From assembly GCF_000400715.1 (NCBI RefSeq), contig NZ_KE007347.1, positions 565,635 through 629,634 of the forward strand: 64,000 bases of DNA. The letters run 5' to 3'. The notes beneath the pieces are model-generated. The model worked only from the letters and a program-made list of their open reading frames with translations. It did not search any database and was not told where the DNA came from. A program made the position numbers and the translations under genes. This DNA comes from Acinetobacter genomosp. 15BJ. GTDB lineage: Bacteria > Pseudomonadota > Gammaproteobacteria > Pseudomonadales > Moraxellaceae. This document shows, in pieces, positions 8,530 through 18,097 of this stretch (position 1 is its first letter; each line of letters starts with the position of its first letter).

Positions 8530-9948
8530 ATGTTTGGTGATATAAAGAAACCAGCGCATTTCAATGATGTTGTTTTTAAAGAAAGTAAAGCATATAAAAA
8601 TTCTAATGAATGGAGTTGGGTAAATCCGAAGCACGGTCAATTTGATCATCCTGCAAACTATTACGAGAGTTCTTTAGAGGACTGGCATTGTTTTGATACT
8701 TTATCAGCAGATCAAGAATGTGATGTTGTTGTGATCGGTGGTGGATTGTTAGGTGCTTCAACAGCATTGCATTTGGCTGAGCAGGGTGTTGATACGATTC
8801 TGGTTGAAAAGAATCGCATTGGCTCCGCAGCGTCAGGTCGAAATGGTGGACAGCTTACCCCTGGTCTGGCGCGTTGGGAAGCTGAAGAAATGATTAAACG
8901 TTTGAGTTATGACGATGCTAAAAAACTTTGGCATTTTACTTCTACTGAGGCGATGTCTTTAATTGATCGAATTGCAGCAAAATATAATGTCAACTTAGCG
9001 CGTAAACGTGGACATATTACCGCTGCGGTACATGAGGGACATTTGATTGCCTTGACTCAAGGTGCAGATGCTAGAAAGTATTTGGGTGAGGATCACACTA
9101 AAGTGGTAGGTGAGTATGAATTAAAAGAGTTGATCAAGTCTGACCTATATAAAGGTGGCTTGGTGGATGATTTAGGTGGTCATATTCATCCATTAGCACT
9201 CAATCGTGCTTTGATATATGGCTTTTGTAAAAACGGTGGTCAAGTCTTTGAACAAACTGAAGTGCTATCGCTTTCTGAACAAGCCGATGGTATTTATGTG
9301 CAGACAGCTTCAGGTTTGATTAAAGCGCGTAAAAGTATCGTGATCGCAGTACATCACAATGCCTTTAAGTTACTTCCTGAAAAGAAACAAACAGCAATTC
9401 CATTTCATACCTATATCGCAGTTACGGCACCATTAGACGTGCCAATTACTGAATTATTACCACACGATCATCCTGTTTACGATACGCAATTACAGATTGA
9501 TTATTATCGCGGTGTTTCTAAGAATAGATTGCTTTTTGGTGGGCAAGGAACAGGTACAAGTTGGGCAGTGGGCAGAATGAATCAATATTTATTAGGTCGA
9601 ATTAATAAAGTTTTTCCGCAGCTTAAAAATGTCGAAATGGACTTCTGCTGGAGTGGTGTTAGTGATTTGACTATGAATGGCGCAACAGATAATCGAAAAT
9701 TTGGCAATAAATTTCCAATTTATGCGGTACATGGCTGGAGTGGGCATGGTGTGGCGCAAACCGTCCGTATAGGTAAAGCAATTGCAGATGATTTTTCAAG
9801 TAAGAATACCGATTACGCAATGCTCACCAAAATTCAGCACAACGATATTTTATTTGGTCGTTTATTGGCGCCGTTGGCGATTCCAATGTCAAAAGGTTGG
9901 TATGGTGTTACTGGAATGCTCAATCCTGGAAAAATGGTATCGTTTTAA
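8530..9948 (+). CDS. FAD-dependent amine/amino-acid oxidoreductase (PuuB/DAO-like)
   Basis: Flavoprotein of the D-amino-acid oxidase superfamily. The dinucleotide-binding VVVIGGGLLGASTALHLAEQ lies at about residues 67-86, followed by the ASGRNGGQ motif characteristic of gamma-glutamylputrescine oxidase (PuuB)-like members. A C-terminal FAD-contact region (YAVHGWSGHGVAQT) is present. The length, 472 aa, is slightly above the family norm because of about 50 extra N-terminal residues. An AGGTG site precedes the ATG. No puu neighbours occur, so the substrate (putrescine derivative or another amine) is open. Confidence 0.85.
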   Translation: MFGDIKKPAHFNDVVFKESKAYKNSNEWSWVNPKHGQFDHPANYYESSLEDWHCFDTLSADQECDVVVIGGGLLGASTALHLAEQGVDTILVEKNRIGSAASGRNGGQLTPGLARWEAEEMIKRLSYDDAKKLWHFTSTEAMSLIDRIAAKYNVNLARKRGHITAAVHEGHLIALTQGADARKYLGEDHTKVVGEYELKELIKSDLYKGGLVDDLGGHIHPLALNRALIYGFCKNGGQVFEQTEVLSLSEQADGIYVQTASGLIKARKSIVIAVHHNAFKLLPEKKQTAIPFHTYIAVTAPLDVPITELLPHDHPVYDTQLQIDYYRGVSKNRLLFGGQGTGTSWAVGRMNQYLLGRINKVFPQLKNVEMDFCWSGVSDLTMNGATDNRKFGNKFPIYAVHGWSGHGVAQTVRIGKAIADDFSSKNTDYAMLTKIQHNDILFGRLLAPLAIPMSKGWYGVTGMLNPGKMVSF

Positions 9949-10115
9949 TATTCGTTTATCTTCATTTCTAATAAAAATGTCTCCACATTGTGAGACATTT
10001 TTTATGTTTCTTAAGCTTGAAATATGGGTGGTGTATATGTGACTTATTCGACTTCAATTTTCTCTATATATGAATAAATATAATATGTTAGGCTAAATAA
10101 AAAAGGATGAATTCC

Positions 10116-10277
10116 ATGGATATTATACAAGTTAAAGATTTTTCAGCGGTAACGGGGTATACACAAGCTATTATGGCAATGGATGAGTGGGTGGATACAC
10201 GACCTTACTTTTATATCATCAAAGAGCATTACTTGATTGATCAGGCTATTCGATTGGAATACATCATTATCCAATAA
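10116..10277 (+). CDS. Small hypothetical protein, 53 aa
   Basis: Not recognised. An AAAAAGGATGAATTCC ribosome-binding region lies directly before the ATG, and the frame ends at TAA 10275-10277. The product is acidic and aromatic (DEWVDTRPYFYIIKEHYLID), with no signal or membrane segment. A hairpin at 10307-10338 follows. The ribosome binding site and biased composition make it likely to be a real gene. Confidence 0.55.
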   Translation: MDIIQVKDFSAVTGYTQAIMAMDEWVDTRPYFYIIKEHYLIDQAIRLEYIIIQ

Positions 10278-10306
10278 GCATATCTTTTGATAAGCTTGCG
10301 AATGAA

Positions 10307-10338
10307 AAAGTATGACCACGTTATGCAGTTCATACTTT
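10307..10338 (+). terminator. Probable terminator hairpin
   Basis: Nine-bp stem AAAGTATGA / TCATACTTT with a 14-nt loop and short pyrimidine tail. It separates the 53-aa gene from the lipoprotein at 10433. Confidence 0.45.
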
Positions 10339-10432
10339 CTTATTGACTAAGTTCTTTTTGTTTCAAATCATAGACATAATAATCTACATTATTTTGCTAT
10401 CTTTGCCTTTTTACTTTATCAGAATTCAAATT

Positions 10433-10867
10433 ATGAAAAAGATCTTACTTTTAGGTGCAATTGTGGCCTCATTGGCAGCGTGTTCAGCAACACCAAATAA
10501 AGATATGACCCCACCAAAAATTGGTATGGCAAACCCAGCAAGCAAATATTGCGTAGAGCAAGGCGGCCAGTTGGAAATTAAAAATGAAGCCAATGGTCAG
10601 GTTGGATACTGTAAGTTACCAAATGGTCAAGTAGTTGAAGAGTGGGAGTTGTTCCGCGCTAGTCAACCGAAATGTGTGGCTGATGAAGCGACAAAGTTAA
10701 TTGGCCAGTCTGGATTAAGCGAAGATCAAATCAAACAAAAAACCAAGTCTGAGATTGTTCGCAGTGTTGGACCAAATCAACCTGTAACTATGGATTATCG
10801 TGAAAATCGTGTAACAGTAACAATTGATCCGCAGTCTAAGAAGATTATCCAAGCGACTTGTGGCTAA
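10433..10867 (+). CDS. Lipoprotein with DUF333 and I78 peptidase-inhibitor domains
   Basis: The true start is the ATG at 10433: it begins a lipoprotein signal peptide MKKILLLGAIVASLAAC with Cys17 as the lipidated residue. Residues about 33-68 match DUF333 (NPASKYCVEQGG...GYCKLPNGQVVEEWELF). Residues about 78-144 fit the I78 family of serine-peptidase inhibitors (VTMDYRENRVTVTID... ending in TCG). It is thus a periplasmic, membrane-anchored protein that may inhibit proteases. The family calls come from recognised motifs; the inhibitor activity is inferred. Confidence 0.8.
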   Translation: MKKILLLGAIVASLAACSATPNKDMTPPKIGMANPASKYCVEQGGQLEIKNEANGQVGYCKLPNGQVVEEWELFRASQPKCVADEATKLIGQSGLSEDQIKQKTKSEIVRSVGPNQPVTMDYRENRVTVTIDPQSKKIIQATCG

Positions 10868-10884
10868 TCGATAGAAATTATCTA

Positions 10885-10922
10885 AGCTCTCAATTAGATC
10901 AAATTTAATTGGGAGCTTTTTT
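10885..10922 (+). terminator. Rho-independent terminator
   Basis: AGCTCTCAATTA / TAATTGGGAGCT stem followed by TTTTTT. Confidence 0.85.
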
Positions 10923-11053
10923 ATACAAGCTATCACTTCAGACTTGATAAATTGAAAAATGTACCCATCAATTAGTTTATTGAGTTTATTTTATTTGTTG
11001 TGTCAGGATTGATTCTTCAAGATTGCACAAGGTTTTAATTTTCGAGATTTGAC

Positions 11054-11614
11054 ATGAATCTACTTCTTATCGTGGTGTTTGGCACAATTGCCGAAGTTTT
11101 AGTTTGGATTGGCGTGGGTGACCTCGTTGGAAGTATGTGGTATGTCTTTTTCTGGTTCATTATCGCATTCTTTATTGGCTTGAATATGGTTCGTTCAAGT
11201 ACATCGAGCATCATGCCTCAATTGCAGCAAATGCAGATGACAGGCCAACTGGGTGGTGATCCAGCGGTCACCAAGAAATTAGCGTTGGCGATGTCTGGTT
11301 TTCTATTGATGGTTCCCGGTTTAATTTCTGATGTATTGGCAGTGTTGGTTTTAATTGCACCTGTTCAAACGGCATTCCGTAATGCCTTGATGAAAACCAT
11401 GGCCAAGCGTCAGCAAGCCATGATGGATAAAATGATGGGTGGTATGGGCGGTGGTGCAGCTGGTCAGAATCCATTTGCGGATCTAATGCGTCAAATGCAG
11501 GATATGCAAGACCAACAAGGTGGTGGTCAATATCGAGATTCAACCATTATTGATGGTGAAGCACGTGAAGTAAAACCTGACCAAAAGAAAATTGAGTTTA
11601 AAGACGTGAACTGA
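11054..11614 (+). CDS. fxsA: FxsA family membrane protein
   Basis: Three to four hydrophobic segments (about residues 1-22, 26-46, 72-105) with the FxsA signature around LLMVPGLISDVLAVLVLIAPVQ. In E. coli FxsA is an inner-membrane protein whose overproduction relieves F-exclusion of phage T7. The C-terminal cytosolic tail is long and rich in Met, Gly and Gln (MMDKMMGGMGGGAAGQNPF), then acidic and charged. The ribosome binding site is weak. A terminator follows. Confidence 0.9.
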   Translation: MNLLLIVVFGTIAEVLVWIGVGDLVGSMWYVFFWFIIAFFIGLNMVRSSTSSIMPQLQQMQMTGQLGGDPAVTKKLALAMSGFLLMVPGLISDVLAVLVLIAPVQTAFRNALMKTMAKRQQAMMDKMMGGMGGGAAGQNPFADLMRQMQDMQDQQGGGQYRDSTIIDGEAREVKPDQKKIEFKDVN

Positions 11615-11631
11615 TTCAGTTCAATGTAGAT

Positions 11632-11662
11632 AAAAAGGCACACCAATAGCGTGTGCTTTTTT
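11632..11662. terminator. Terminator after fxsA
   Basis: GCACAC / GTGTGC stem flanked by A- and T-runs. It also touches the end of the convergent 11661 gene and may act in both directions. Confidence 0.8.
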
Positions 11663-11846
11663 ATGGCTTATCTTTTTGTTCTTGCGGATTCTGAGTTGGT
11701 TCTGGAGTAGCAGGCAGATCGGCTTCTTTGTTTTGTGGCTGATAGTGGCTTGGTTGAAGGGTTGTTATCTCATTTTCTGACTGTTTGTATTTACGACTGC
11801 GATTTGCTCGTTCTCGAAATCCACCTTTGTTAATTAATTCGGTCAT
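11661..11846 (-). CDS. Hypothetical protein, 61 aa, disordered
   Basis: Not recognised. The product is highly charged at the N-terminus (FRERANRSRKYKQSENE) and Pro/Gln-rich at the C-terminus (ATPEPTQNPQEQKDKP), so it is probably disordered. The ATG at 11846 has GGAA at suitable distance; a GTG four codons upstream is an alternative start. It converges with fxsA and shares its terminator region. Confidence 0.5.
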   Translation of the reverse strand: MTELINKGGFRERANRSRKYKQSENEITTLQPSHYQPQNKEADLPATPEPTQNPQEQKDKP

Positions 11847-12087
11847 GATGTATTCCACAGTTTCAAAAGATTATTTTATCAAATTATGTGAAAGATCAAA
11901 ATAATATTAAGAACTTAAAGATTTGTTTAAAATCGAGATTCTAATCAAATTGTCATAAAAAATTGTTAATTTGAATGAATAGGTCAGAAAACGAGATTGA
12001 ATTCTCGGTTTTTTTTTCATAGGATAAAAGTGCGACATTTAAAATTGTTGTAAAAAGAAAATAAAAAATAAGTGGTAGGAGGAATTA

Positions 12088-12345
12088 ATGATGTTATATC
12101 AATATCATTGTGCATGTTGTGACAAGGTTGTTGCATCAACTGATAAAGAGTGTCCACATTGTGGTTCTCACCATATTCGTAGTCCGTATGGTCTATGGAT
12201 GTTCTGTGTAGCGGCGTGTCTAGCCGTTGTCGTTGTTATTAAGCTTGCACATTTGTATACGCAACATCATCAAGAAGATCAGCCCGTTCAAAGCAATTCA
12301 CTATTTGAGATGTTTAAGCAAGATAATACAGATTCTGCTAAATAA
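12088..12345 (+). CDS. Small zinc-ribbon membrane protein
   Basis: An 85-residue protein with two CxxC knuckles (CACC near residues 8-11, CPHC near residues 23-26) forming a zinc ribbon, then a transmembrane helix (WMFCVAACLAVVVVIKLAHL). A very strong AGGAGG site lies 8 bases before the start. Its architecture is a small cytosolic zinc ribbon with a single membrane anchor. The function is unknown. Confidence 0.75.
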   Translation: MMLYQYHCACCDKVVASTDKECPHCGSHHIRSPYGLWMFCVAACLAVVVVIKLAHLYTQHHQEDQPVQSNSLFEMFKQDNTDSAK

Positions 12346-12358
12346 TTTTGGGGTAAAT

Positions 12359-12386
12359 AAAAAAGCTCGCATTTGCGAGCTTTTTT
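12359..12386. terminator. Bidirectional terminator
   Basis: AAAAAAGCTCGC ATTT GCGAGCTTTTTT. It lies between the zinc-ribbon gene and the convergent metK. Confidence 0.9.
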
Positions 12387-12404
12387 ATAGAAGAGCAGTG
12401 TGGA

Positions 12405-13571
12405 TTACAATCCAGCTGCATCTTTAAGGATTTCAACTTTATCTGTTTTTTCCCAAGTAAAGGCAGAGTCTGAACCTTCGCGGCCAAAGTGACCGTAAGC
12501 TGCAGTTTGCTTATACATCGGTTGAATCAGGTTGAGCATACGTGTGATGCCATATGGGCGTAAGTCAAAGTGTTCACGTACAAGTTGAATAATCAACTCA
12601 TCTGATACTTTACCTGTATTGAACGTATTAATAGAGATCGATGTTGGCTCTGCAACACCGATTGCATAACTCACTTGGATTTCACATTTATCTGCTAAAC
12701 CAGCGGCAACAATGTTTTTTGCCACGTAACGACCAGCATAAGCAGCAGAACGGTCAACTTTCGATGGATCTTTACCAGAGAAAGCACCACCACCATGACG
12801 TGCCATACCGCCATAAGTATCTACAATAATTTTACGACCTGTTAAACCACAGTCACCTACAGGGCCGCCAATTACAAACATACCTGTTGGGTTAATATGG
12901 AATTTAGTGCCTGCATGGAACATTTCAGCAGGGATGATCGGCTTAACAATCTCTTCAATAATCGCTTCTTTAAGCTGGATTTGAGAGATCTCAGGATCGT
13001 GCTGTGTTGATAATACAACTGCATCTAAACGAACAGGTTTGCCATTTTCATAGGCAAATGTCACTTGGCTTTTCGCATCTGGGCGTAACCAAGGTAATGT
13101 ACCTGAACGGCGTAATTCTGCTTGACGCTCCATTAAACGGTGCGCATAAGAGATAGGAGCAGGCATGAGCACATCAGTCTCACGGCTTGCATAACCAAAC
13201 ATTAAACCTTGGTCGCCAGCACCTTGATCTTCTGGCTTTTGGCGGTCAACACCTTGTGCAATCTCTGGAGATTGTTTACCGATCATGTTGATGACGGCAC
13301 AAGTTGAACCATCAAAACCTAAGTCTGAGTGGTGATAGCCAATACCATTTACGGTTTGACGTACAATCGCTTCAAAGTCCACATTTGCTGTTGTTGTGAT
13401 TTCACCAGCAAGAACAACCGCACCTGTTTTTACTAATGTTTCACAAGCGACACGCGCATACGGGTCTTCTTTTAGGATTGCATCTAAAATTGCATCGCTA
13501 ATTTGGTCAGCCATTTTGTCTGGATGACCTTCGCTTACAGATTCTGAAGTAAAAACAGCATACTCGCGCAT
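12405..13571 (-). CDS. metK: S-adenosylmethionine synthetase
   Basis: Makes SAM from methionine and ATP. All family signatures are visible: the ATP-binding [15 protein letters not shown] near residue 15, [12 protein letters not shown] near residue 117, and the [21 protein letters not shown]-loop-like stretch near residue 260. The length, 388 aa, is normal. The cytoplasmic tetramer is essential in most bacteria. It is divergent from tkt across a 382-bp intergenic region, and no SAM riboswitch was recognised upstream. Confidence 0.98.
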   Translation of the reverse strand: MREYAVFTSESVSEGHPDKMADQISDAILDAILKEDPYARVACETLVKTGAVVLAGEITTTANVDFEAIVRQTVNGIGYHHSDLGFDGSTCAVINMIGKQSPEIAQGVDRQKPEDQGAGDQGLMFGYASRETDVLMPAPISYAHRLMERQAELRRSGTLPWLRPDAKSQVTFAYENGKPVRLDAVVLSTQHDPEISQIQLKEAIIEEIVKPIIPAEMFHAGTKFHINPTGMFVIGGPVGDCGLTGRKIIVDTYGGMARHGGGAFSGKDPSKVDRSAAYAGRYVAKNIVAAGLADKCEIQVSYAIGVAEPTSISINTFNTGKVSDELIIQLVREHFDLRPYGITRMLNLIQPMYKQTAAYGHFGREGSDSAFTWEKTDKVEILKDAAGL

Positions 13572-13953
13572 GAACGTCCTATCATTGGTATTTTCAAAAA
13601 GACAGAGTATGTTACATCGACTTGACGCATAGGACTAGCACAAGCTGACTAAAAAGCATGAATTTATTTCATTTTCATTATGTTTTTATTGATATGTGTA
13701 TCAGGGAAACTGATATTAATGTCCTTTTATATGAATAAATCTGTAATTTAGGGTCGAAATTGTTCGCCTCTAATTTACATTCTGTTTATCACATGAGCAT
13801 TTACCCACAGAATGACAGATGAATCAGCGAAAAATAAGAAATATCGTGTATTGGACTTTACCCACTGGCGTTTTTTTAAGACAATAGTCGCATCTTTTGA
13901 AAGATGGTTTCTCATCTTCTCTCATCTTATTTGATTTAATCGGATTCTGACTT
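13572..13953. promoter_or_regulatory. Divergent promoter region between metK and tkt
   Basis: 382 bp without a gene. Near the tkt side is a small hairpin, CATCTT TTGA AAGATG at 13891-13906, followed by a direct repeat of TCTCATCTT; these are probably in the tkt leader. Promoters for both genes are expected here, but no clear -35/-10 pair was singled out. Confidence 0.4.
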
Positions 13954-15942
13954 ATGACAACCCCTTTAAATGAACGTCGTATTGCAAATGCAATTCGTGT
14001 CTTGGCAATGGATGCTGTGCAACAAGCAAACTCAGGGCATCCAGGTGCACCAATGGGGATGGCAGATATCGCTGATGTTGTTTGGCGTGAATTTTTAAAT
14101 CATAACCCGACGAACCCACAATGGGCGAACCGCGACCGTTTCGTATTATCGAATGGCCATGGTTCAATGTTGCAATATGCATTATTGCATTTGACTGGTT
14201 ATGAGTTATCTATTGAAGATTTAAAACAATTCCGTCAATTACATTCTAAAACACCAGGTCACCCAGAATATGGCTATGCGCCTGGTATTGAAACAACAAC
14301 TGGCCCATTAGGTCAGGGTATTGCAAATGCAGTTGGTTTTGCATTAGCTGAAAAAACTTTAGCAGCGCAGTTCAACAAAGACGGTTTAAATGTTGTTGAT
14401 CATTTCACTTACTGTTTCTTAGGTGATGGCTGCTTGATGGAAGGTATTTCTCACGAAGTATGTTCACTTGCAGGTACTTTGGGTCTAGGTAAGTTGATTG
14501 CCTACTACGACGACAATGGTATTTCGATTGATGGTGAAGTTGAAGGTTGGTTCAGTGATGATACTGAACAACGCTTTAAAGCTTATGGTTGGCAAGTCCT
14601 TCGTGTAGACGGTCATGATGCTGATGCAATCCGTCAAGCGACTGTGGAAGCGAAAGCTGAAACCAATAAACCAACCATCATCATCTGTAAAACGATTATT
14701 GGTTTAGGTTCACCAAATAAACAAGGTAAAGAAGATTGCCACGGTGCGCCATTGGGTAAAGACGAAATCGTTTTAACCCGTGAAGCATTAGGCTGGAAAG
14801 AAGATTCATTTGTTATCCCTGAAGATGTTTATACAGCTTGGGATGCAAAAGCAAAAGGTCAAACGTCTGAAGCAGCTTGGAATGAATTATTTGCTCAATA
14901 CCAAGCAAAATATCCAACTGAAGCAGCTGAATTATTGCGCCGTATCAATGGTGATTTACCTGCTGAATTTGCTGCACAAGCAGATGCATTTATTGCTGAA
15001 ACCAATGCAAAAGCAGAAACAATTGCAACACGTAAAGCAAGCCAAAATACTTTACAGGCATTCGGTCCATTACTTCCTGAATTATTAGGTGGTTCTGCTG
15101 ACTTAGCGGGTTCTAACTTAACACTTTGGAAAGGTTGCCAAGGCGTACAAGAAAACCCAGCGGGTAACTACGTGTATTACGGCGTTCGCGAATTCGGTAT
15201 GACTGCAATTGCGAACGGTGTGGCTTTACACGGTGGTTTCGTTCCTTACGTTGCAACATTCTTGATGTTTATGGAATATGCACGTAATGCAGTACGTATG
15301 TCTGCATTAATGAAGCAACGTGTGATTCATGTTTATACACATGACTCGATCGGTTTAGGTGAAGATGGTCCTACGCACCAACCAATCGAACAAATTGCAT
15401 CATTACGTGGTACACCAAACTTAAATACTTGGCGTCCATGTGACACAGTTGAAGCAGCTATTTCTTGGAAATCTGCGCTACAACGTAAAGATGGTCCATC
15501 TGCACTTATTTTCTCTCGTCAAAACTTACCATTCCAAGCACGTAATGAAGCTCAAATTCAAAATGCTGCAAAAGGTGGCTATGTACTTGCTGAAGAGAAA
15601 GGCGAGTTAAAAGCAATCATCATTGCAACAGGTTCAGAAGTTTCATTGGCAATGGAAGCATATGCACAACTTGAAGGTGTGCGTGTAGTGTCTATGCCAT
15701 GTGCTGAAGAGTTTATGAAGCAAGATGCTGCATATCGTGAAGCTATATTACCTGCACATATTCGTGCACGTGTAGCGGTTGAAGCAGCTCATGTGGATTA
15801 CTGGTGGAAGTTTGTTGGTTTAGACGGCAAAGTGATCGGTATGACCACTTACGGCGAATCTGCACCAGCGAAAGACCTGTTCCAATTCTTCGGTATTACT
15901 ACTGAAGCGGTTGTTGCTGCGGTTAAAGAATTGACTGCTTAA
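13954..15942 (+). CDS. tkt: Transketolase
   Basis: Thiamine-diphosphate enzyme of the pentose phosphate pathway. Key stretches include [19 protein letters not shown] near the N-terminus, the ThDP-binding [12 protein letters not shown]...[17 protein letters not shown] segment, and the pyrimidine-domain motif [17 protein letters not shown]. The Glu-Asp-Gly-Pro-Thr-His-Gln-Pro signature is also present. 662 aa, full length. Followed by a strong terminator. Confidence 0.98.
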   Translation: MTTPLNERRIANAIRVLAMDAVQQANSGHPGAPMGMADIADVVWREFLNHNPTNPQWANRDRFVLSNGHGSMLQYALLHLTGYELSIEDLKQFRQLHSKTPGHPEYGYAPGIETTTGPLGQGIANAVGFALAEKTLAAQFNKDGLNVVDHFTYCFLGDGCLMEGISHEVCSLAGTLGLGKLIAYYDDNGISIDGEVEGWFSDDTEQRFKAYGWQVLRVDGHDADAIRQATVEAKAETNKPTIIICKTIIGLGSPNKQGKEDCHGAPLGKDEIVLTREALGWKEDSFVIPEDVYTAWDAKAKGQTSEAAWNELFAQYQAKYPTEAAELLRRINGDLPAEFAAQADAFIAETNAKAETIATRKASQNTLQAFGPLLPELLGGSADLAGSNLTLWKGCQGVQENPAGNYVYYGVREFGMTAIANGVALHGGFVPYVATFLMFMEYARNAVRMSALMKQRVIHVYTHDSIGLGEDGPTHQPIEQIASLRGTPNLNTWRPCDTVEAAISWKSALQRKDGPSALIFSRQNLPFQARNEAQIQNAAKGGYVLAEEKGELKAIIIATGSEVSLAMEAYAQLEGVRVVSMPCAEEFMKQDAAYREAILPAHIRARVAVEAAHVDYWWKFVGLDGKVIGMTTYGESAPAKDLFQFFGITTEAVVAAVKELTA

Positions 15943-15958
15943 TCAAATTAAGTGGTAT

Positions 15959-15988
15959 AAAAAAGCGCTCTGATTTGAGCGCTTTTTT
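15959..15988 (+). terminator. Terminator of tkt
   Basis: AAAAAGCGCTC TGATTT GAGCGCTTTTTT. Confidence 0.9.
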
Positions 15989-16081
15989 ACGTATGTAAAT
16001 TGAGCATCTCAAATCAATGTTGATATATACTTAAAAAATTATTAAAGATTTTCTTATTCAATAGGTTAAATAACAACGATT

Positions 16082-16720
16082 ATGACTTATATACCACCAC
16101 ATTTATTTTCAATAATTTGTCGAATCGCTGCTAACCAGACTTATTATTTTGAGAGTGATGACTGGCGTTTAAAACTTAGAGAAGCTTTATTCGAACAAAG
16201 TACCATGGCTGATCTCGATATAGGTTTTGATACAGAAATTCTTTGCACAGAAGATCCAAAACAAAATCTATGTAAATATCAATTATTTAAATATACAGAC
16301 AGTTTAATTCAAAGTTTAAACGAAATCGAAAATTTATCCACTTGGCGATTATTTGGAATTGATTGTATTGATGAGTATGAAACACGGTTTTTGAAGATGG
16401 CAAGCTTGGATATGGTTCATAATTTTGAAAAACCAGAGTTTTTTCCGCAGTATAAGACCAAAATTATAGAACTGGTTAACATGCTCATAACCAATAAATG
16501 TGGTTATGAGTTAAGAAGTATCGACGAAAAATATATTAAATTGGACCAGAAACAGGGGCTTTTCTACTGCCCAGATGACAAAAGTGAAGTGAATTGGTAT
16601 GACTTAATTTATATGATTATAAGCCCAGAAGCAAAAAAGATCATTCCTCAGCCTCAGCATATGTTGGAAGAATTTGACTCTCAGGAACTGAATTGTCAGT
16701 TCAAGATTAATTTTTTATAA
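16082..16720 (+). CDS. Hypothetical protein, 212 aa
   Basis: Not recognised. A soluble acidic protein without signal peptide. Aromatic/charged helical segments dominate, with several spaced cysteines (Cys13, Cys56, Cys64 and others) but no zinc-knuckle spacing. It is a single gene between tkt and a bidirectional terminator shared with the OsmC gene. The start has no strong ribosome binding site. Sequences of this sort are common as genus-specific single genes in Acinetobacter. Confidence 0.65.
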   Translation: MTYIPPHLFSIICRIAANQTYYFESDDWRLKLREALFEQSTMADLDIGFDTEILCTEDPKQNLCKYQLFKYTDSLIQSLNEIENLSTWRLFGIDCIDEYETRFLKMASLDMVHNFEKPEFFPQYKTKIIELVNMLITNKCGYELRSIDEKYIKLDQKQGLFYCPDDKSEVNWYDLIYMIISPEAKKIIPQPQHMLEEFDSQELNCQFKINFL

Positions 16721-16749
16721 ATATGGTCTTTAACATAAAGACCATATTT
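16719..16749. terminator. Bidirectional terminator
   Basis: AAATATGGTCTTTA / TAAAGACCATATTT, a near-perfect 14-bp stem between convergent genes. Confidence 0.8.
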
Positions 16750-16756
16750 ATATTAC

Positions 16757-17167
16757 TCATCCGATACTTAATTCACTCTGAATCGAAATATTTGATGTTA
16801 ATAACTTATGAATCGGGCAGCTTTCTGCGACTTTTAATAAACGCTTATGCTGATCCTCGGTAAATTCACCTTTTAAGATAATTTTACGTTCAATATTGTT
16901 GTGTCCTGATTCCGGTTCACCATTGGGATTTAAGGCTAAATCAACCTGAACATGATCAAGCTTAATCCCTTTGTGATTGGCGTACATTTCTAAAGTAATA
17001 GTAGTACAGGCACCTAAAGCTGAAAGCAAAAGCTGAACTGGGTTAGGTGCAGTATCTTGACCGCCTTTATCGGTAGGCTCATCTGCATACCATGTATGGC
17101 CAGCAGGATCCGTCAATGTAACGCGATAAGGTGTTGTTGTACTGAGTGCTTGTGCTGTATGTGTCAT
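16757..17167 (-). CDS. OsmC family peroxiredoxin
   Basis: A 136-residue OsmC/Ohr-fold thiol protein. Both conserved cysteines are visible, one in LLSALGACTTITLEM and one in VAESCPIHKLL. Members reduce organic hydroperoxides or respond to osmotic stress; the sequence is closer to the YhfA/OsmC-like group than to classical Ohr. Cytoplasmic. It stands alone, with the yceI gene divergent upstream. Confidence 0.9.
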   Translation of the reverse strand: MTHTAQALSTTTPYRVTLTDPAGHTWYADEPTDKGGQDTAPNPVQLLLSALGACTTITLEMYANHKGIKLDHVQVDLALNPNGEPESGHNNIERKIILKGEFTEDQHKRLLKVAESCPIHKLLTSNISIQSELSIG

Positions 17168-17394
17168 GTTTTACCTTGTTGTTTATCGTGAAGTATCTAA
17201 ATCAAAATATACCGATTGATCATGTGATCTTGCCGATCAATTGTCCAGTATCGAATGGTCTTATGATATTGATTTTTGATAAGTGCTGTAACGCTTTTAT
17301 TGTTGCACTGGTGAAACATATCGTTTTATAAAGACTAGTGAATAAAAATACTTGATCTATACACTAATCACTATATCAAACAAGGATACGAAAA

Positions 17395-17973
17395 ATGCAA
17401 TTTAAAACATTAAGCCTCGGTTTAGCAGTCGCTTTAGCTAGTTCGGTAGCATTGGCTGCGCCAGTCGACTATAAAATTGACCCAACGCATACTGCAACAG
17501 TATTCAGCTGGAATCACTTTGGTTTCTCTACACCAAGTGCAAATTTCACTGATATTCAAGGGACAATTAAAGTTGATAATGCAAAACCTGCAAATTCATC
17601 TGTGGAAGTGACGATTCCTTTAAGCAGTGTAAATACTAATGTTACTGCTTTAGACAAAGAGTTCCAAGAAGAAGCTTGGTTTAATGCTGCGAAATATCCA
17701 AACATTACTTTTAAAAGTACCAAAGTAGAAACTAAAGACAAGAAGCACTTTAAAATTACAGGCGATTTAACGGTTAAAGGCGTGACTAAACCAGTGGTGT
17801 TGGATGCTGTGCTGAATAAACAAGGTGAGCACCCAATGGCGAAAGTACCTGCAATTGGTTTTAATGCAACAACCAGCTTTGATCGTTCAGCATTTGGTAT
17901 TGGCAACTACGTACCAAATGTTGGTGATAAGATCACTGTGAATATTACAACTGAAGCAACTGCTGCGAAGTAA
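17395..17973 (+). CDS. YceI family periplasmic protein
   Basis: A 192-residue protein with a Sec signal peptide (residues 1-21, ALA cut site) and a lipocalin-like YceI domain. Typical signatures are YKIDPTHTATVFSWNHFGFS near the mature N-terminus, the NAAKYPNITFKST segment, and TGDLTVKGVTKPVVL. Family members bind isoprenoid-like lipids in the periplasm; the ligand here is unknown. An AAGGATACG sequence precedes the start. A terminator follows directly. Confidence 0.92.
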   Translation: MQFKTLSLGLAVALASSVALAAPVDYKIDPTHTATVFSWNHFGFSTPSANFTDIQGTIKVDNAKPANSSVEVTIPLSSVNTNVTALDKEFQEEAWFNAAKYPNITFKSTKVETKDKKHFKITGDLTVKGVTKPVVLDAVLNKQGEHPMAKVPAIGFNATTSFDRSAFGIGNYVPNVGDKITVNITTEATAAK

Positions 17974-17986
17974 TATTACATTGAAT

Positions 17987-18016
17987 AAAAAGCCTAGATC
18001 ATCATCTAGGCTTTTT
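17987..18016 (+). terminator. Terminator of the yceI-like gene
   Basis: AAAAAGCCTAGAT CATC ATCTAGGCTTTTT hairpin with T-tail. Confidence 0.9.
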
Positions 18017-18040
18017 AATATCAGTTTTCTGGTATAAATA

Positions 18041-18079
18041 ATTAAGATACTAATATTAGATTTAAATAAGAATACTAAT
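18041..18079. promoter_or_regulatory. Two operator-like sites beyond the phage repressor gene
   Basis: ATTAAGATACTAAT at 18041-18054 and AATAAGAATACTAAT at 18065-18079. The second is the exact 15-bp reverse complement of the middle operator at 18832-18846. They lie 25 bp apart, as expected for a second (left-type) operator of a lambdoid switch. The genes it would have controlled are missing. Confidence 0.55.
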
Positions 18080-18097
18080 AAGTAAATCCTTGAAAAA

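Noticed and set aside
17146..17331. 61-aa Cys-rich frame upstream of the yceI-like gene
   Set aside because: Overlaps the OsmC gene start on the other strand, has no ribosome binding site and reads through promoter DNA.
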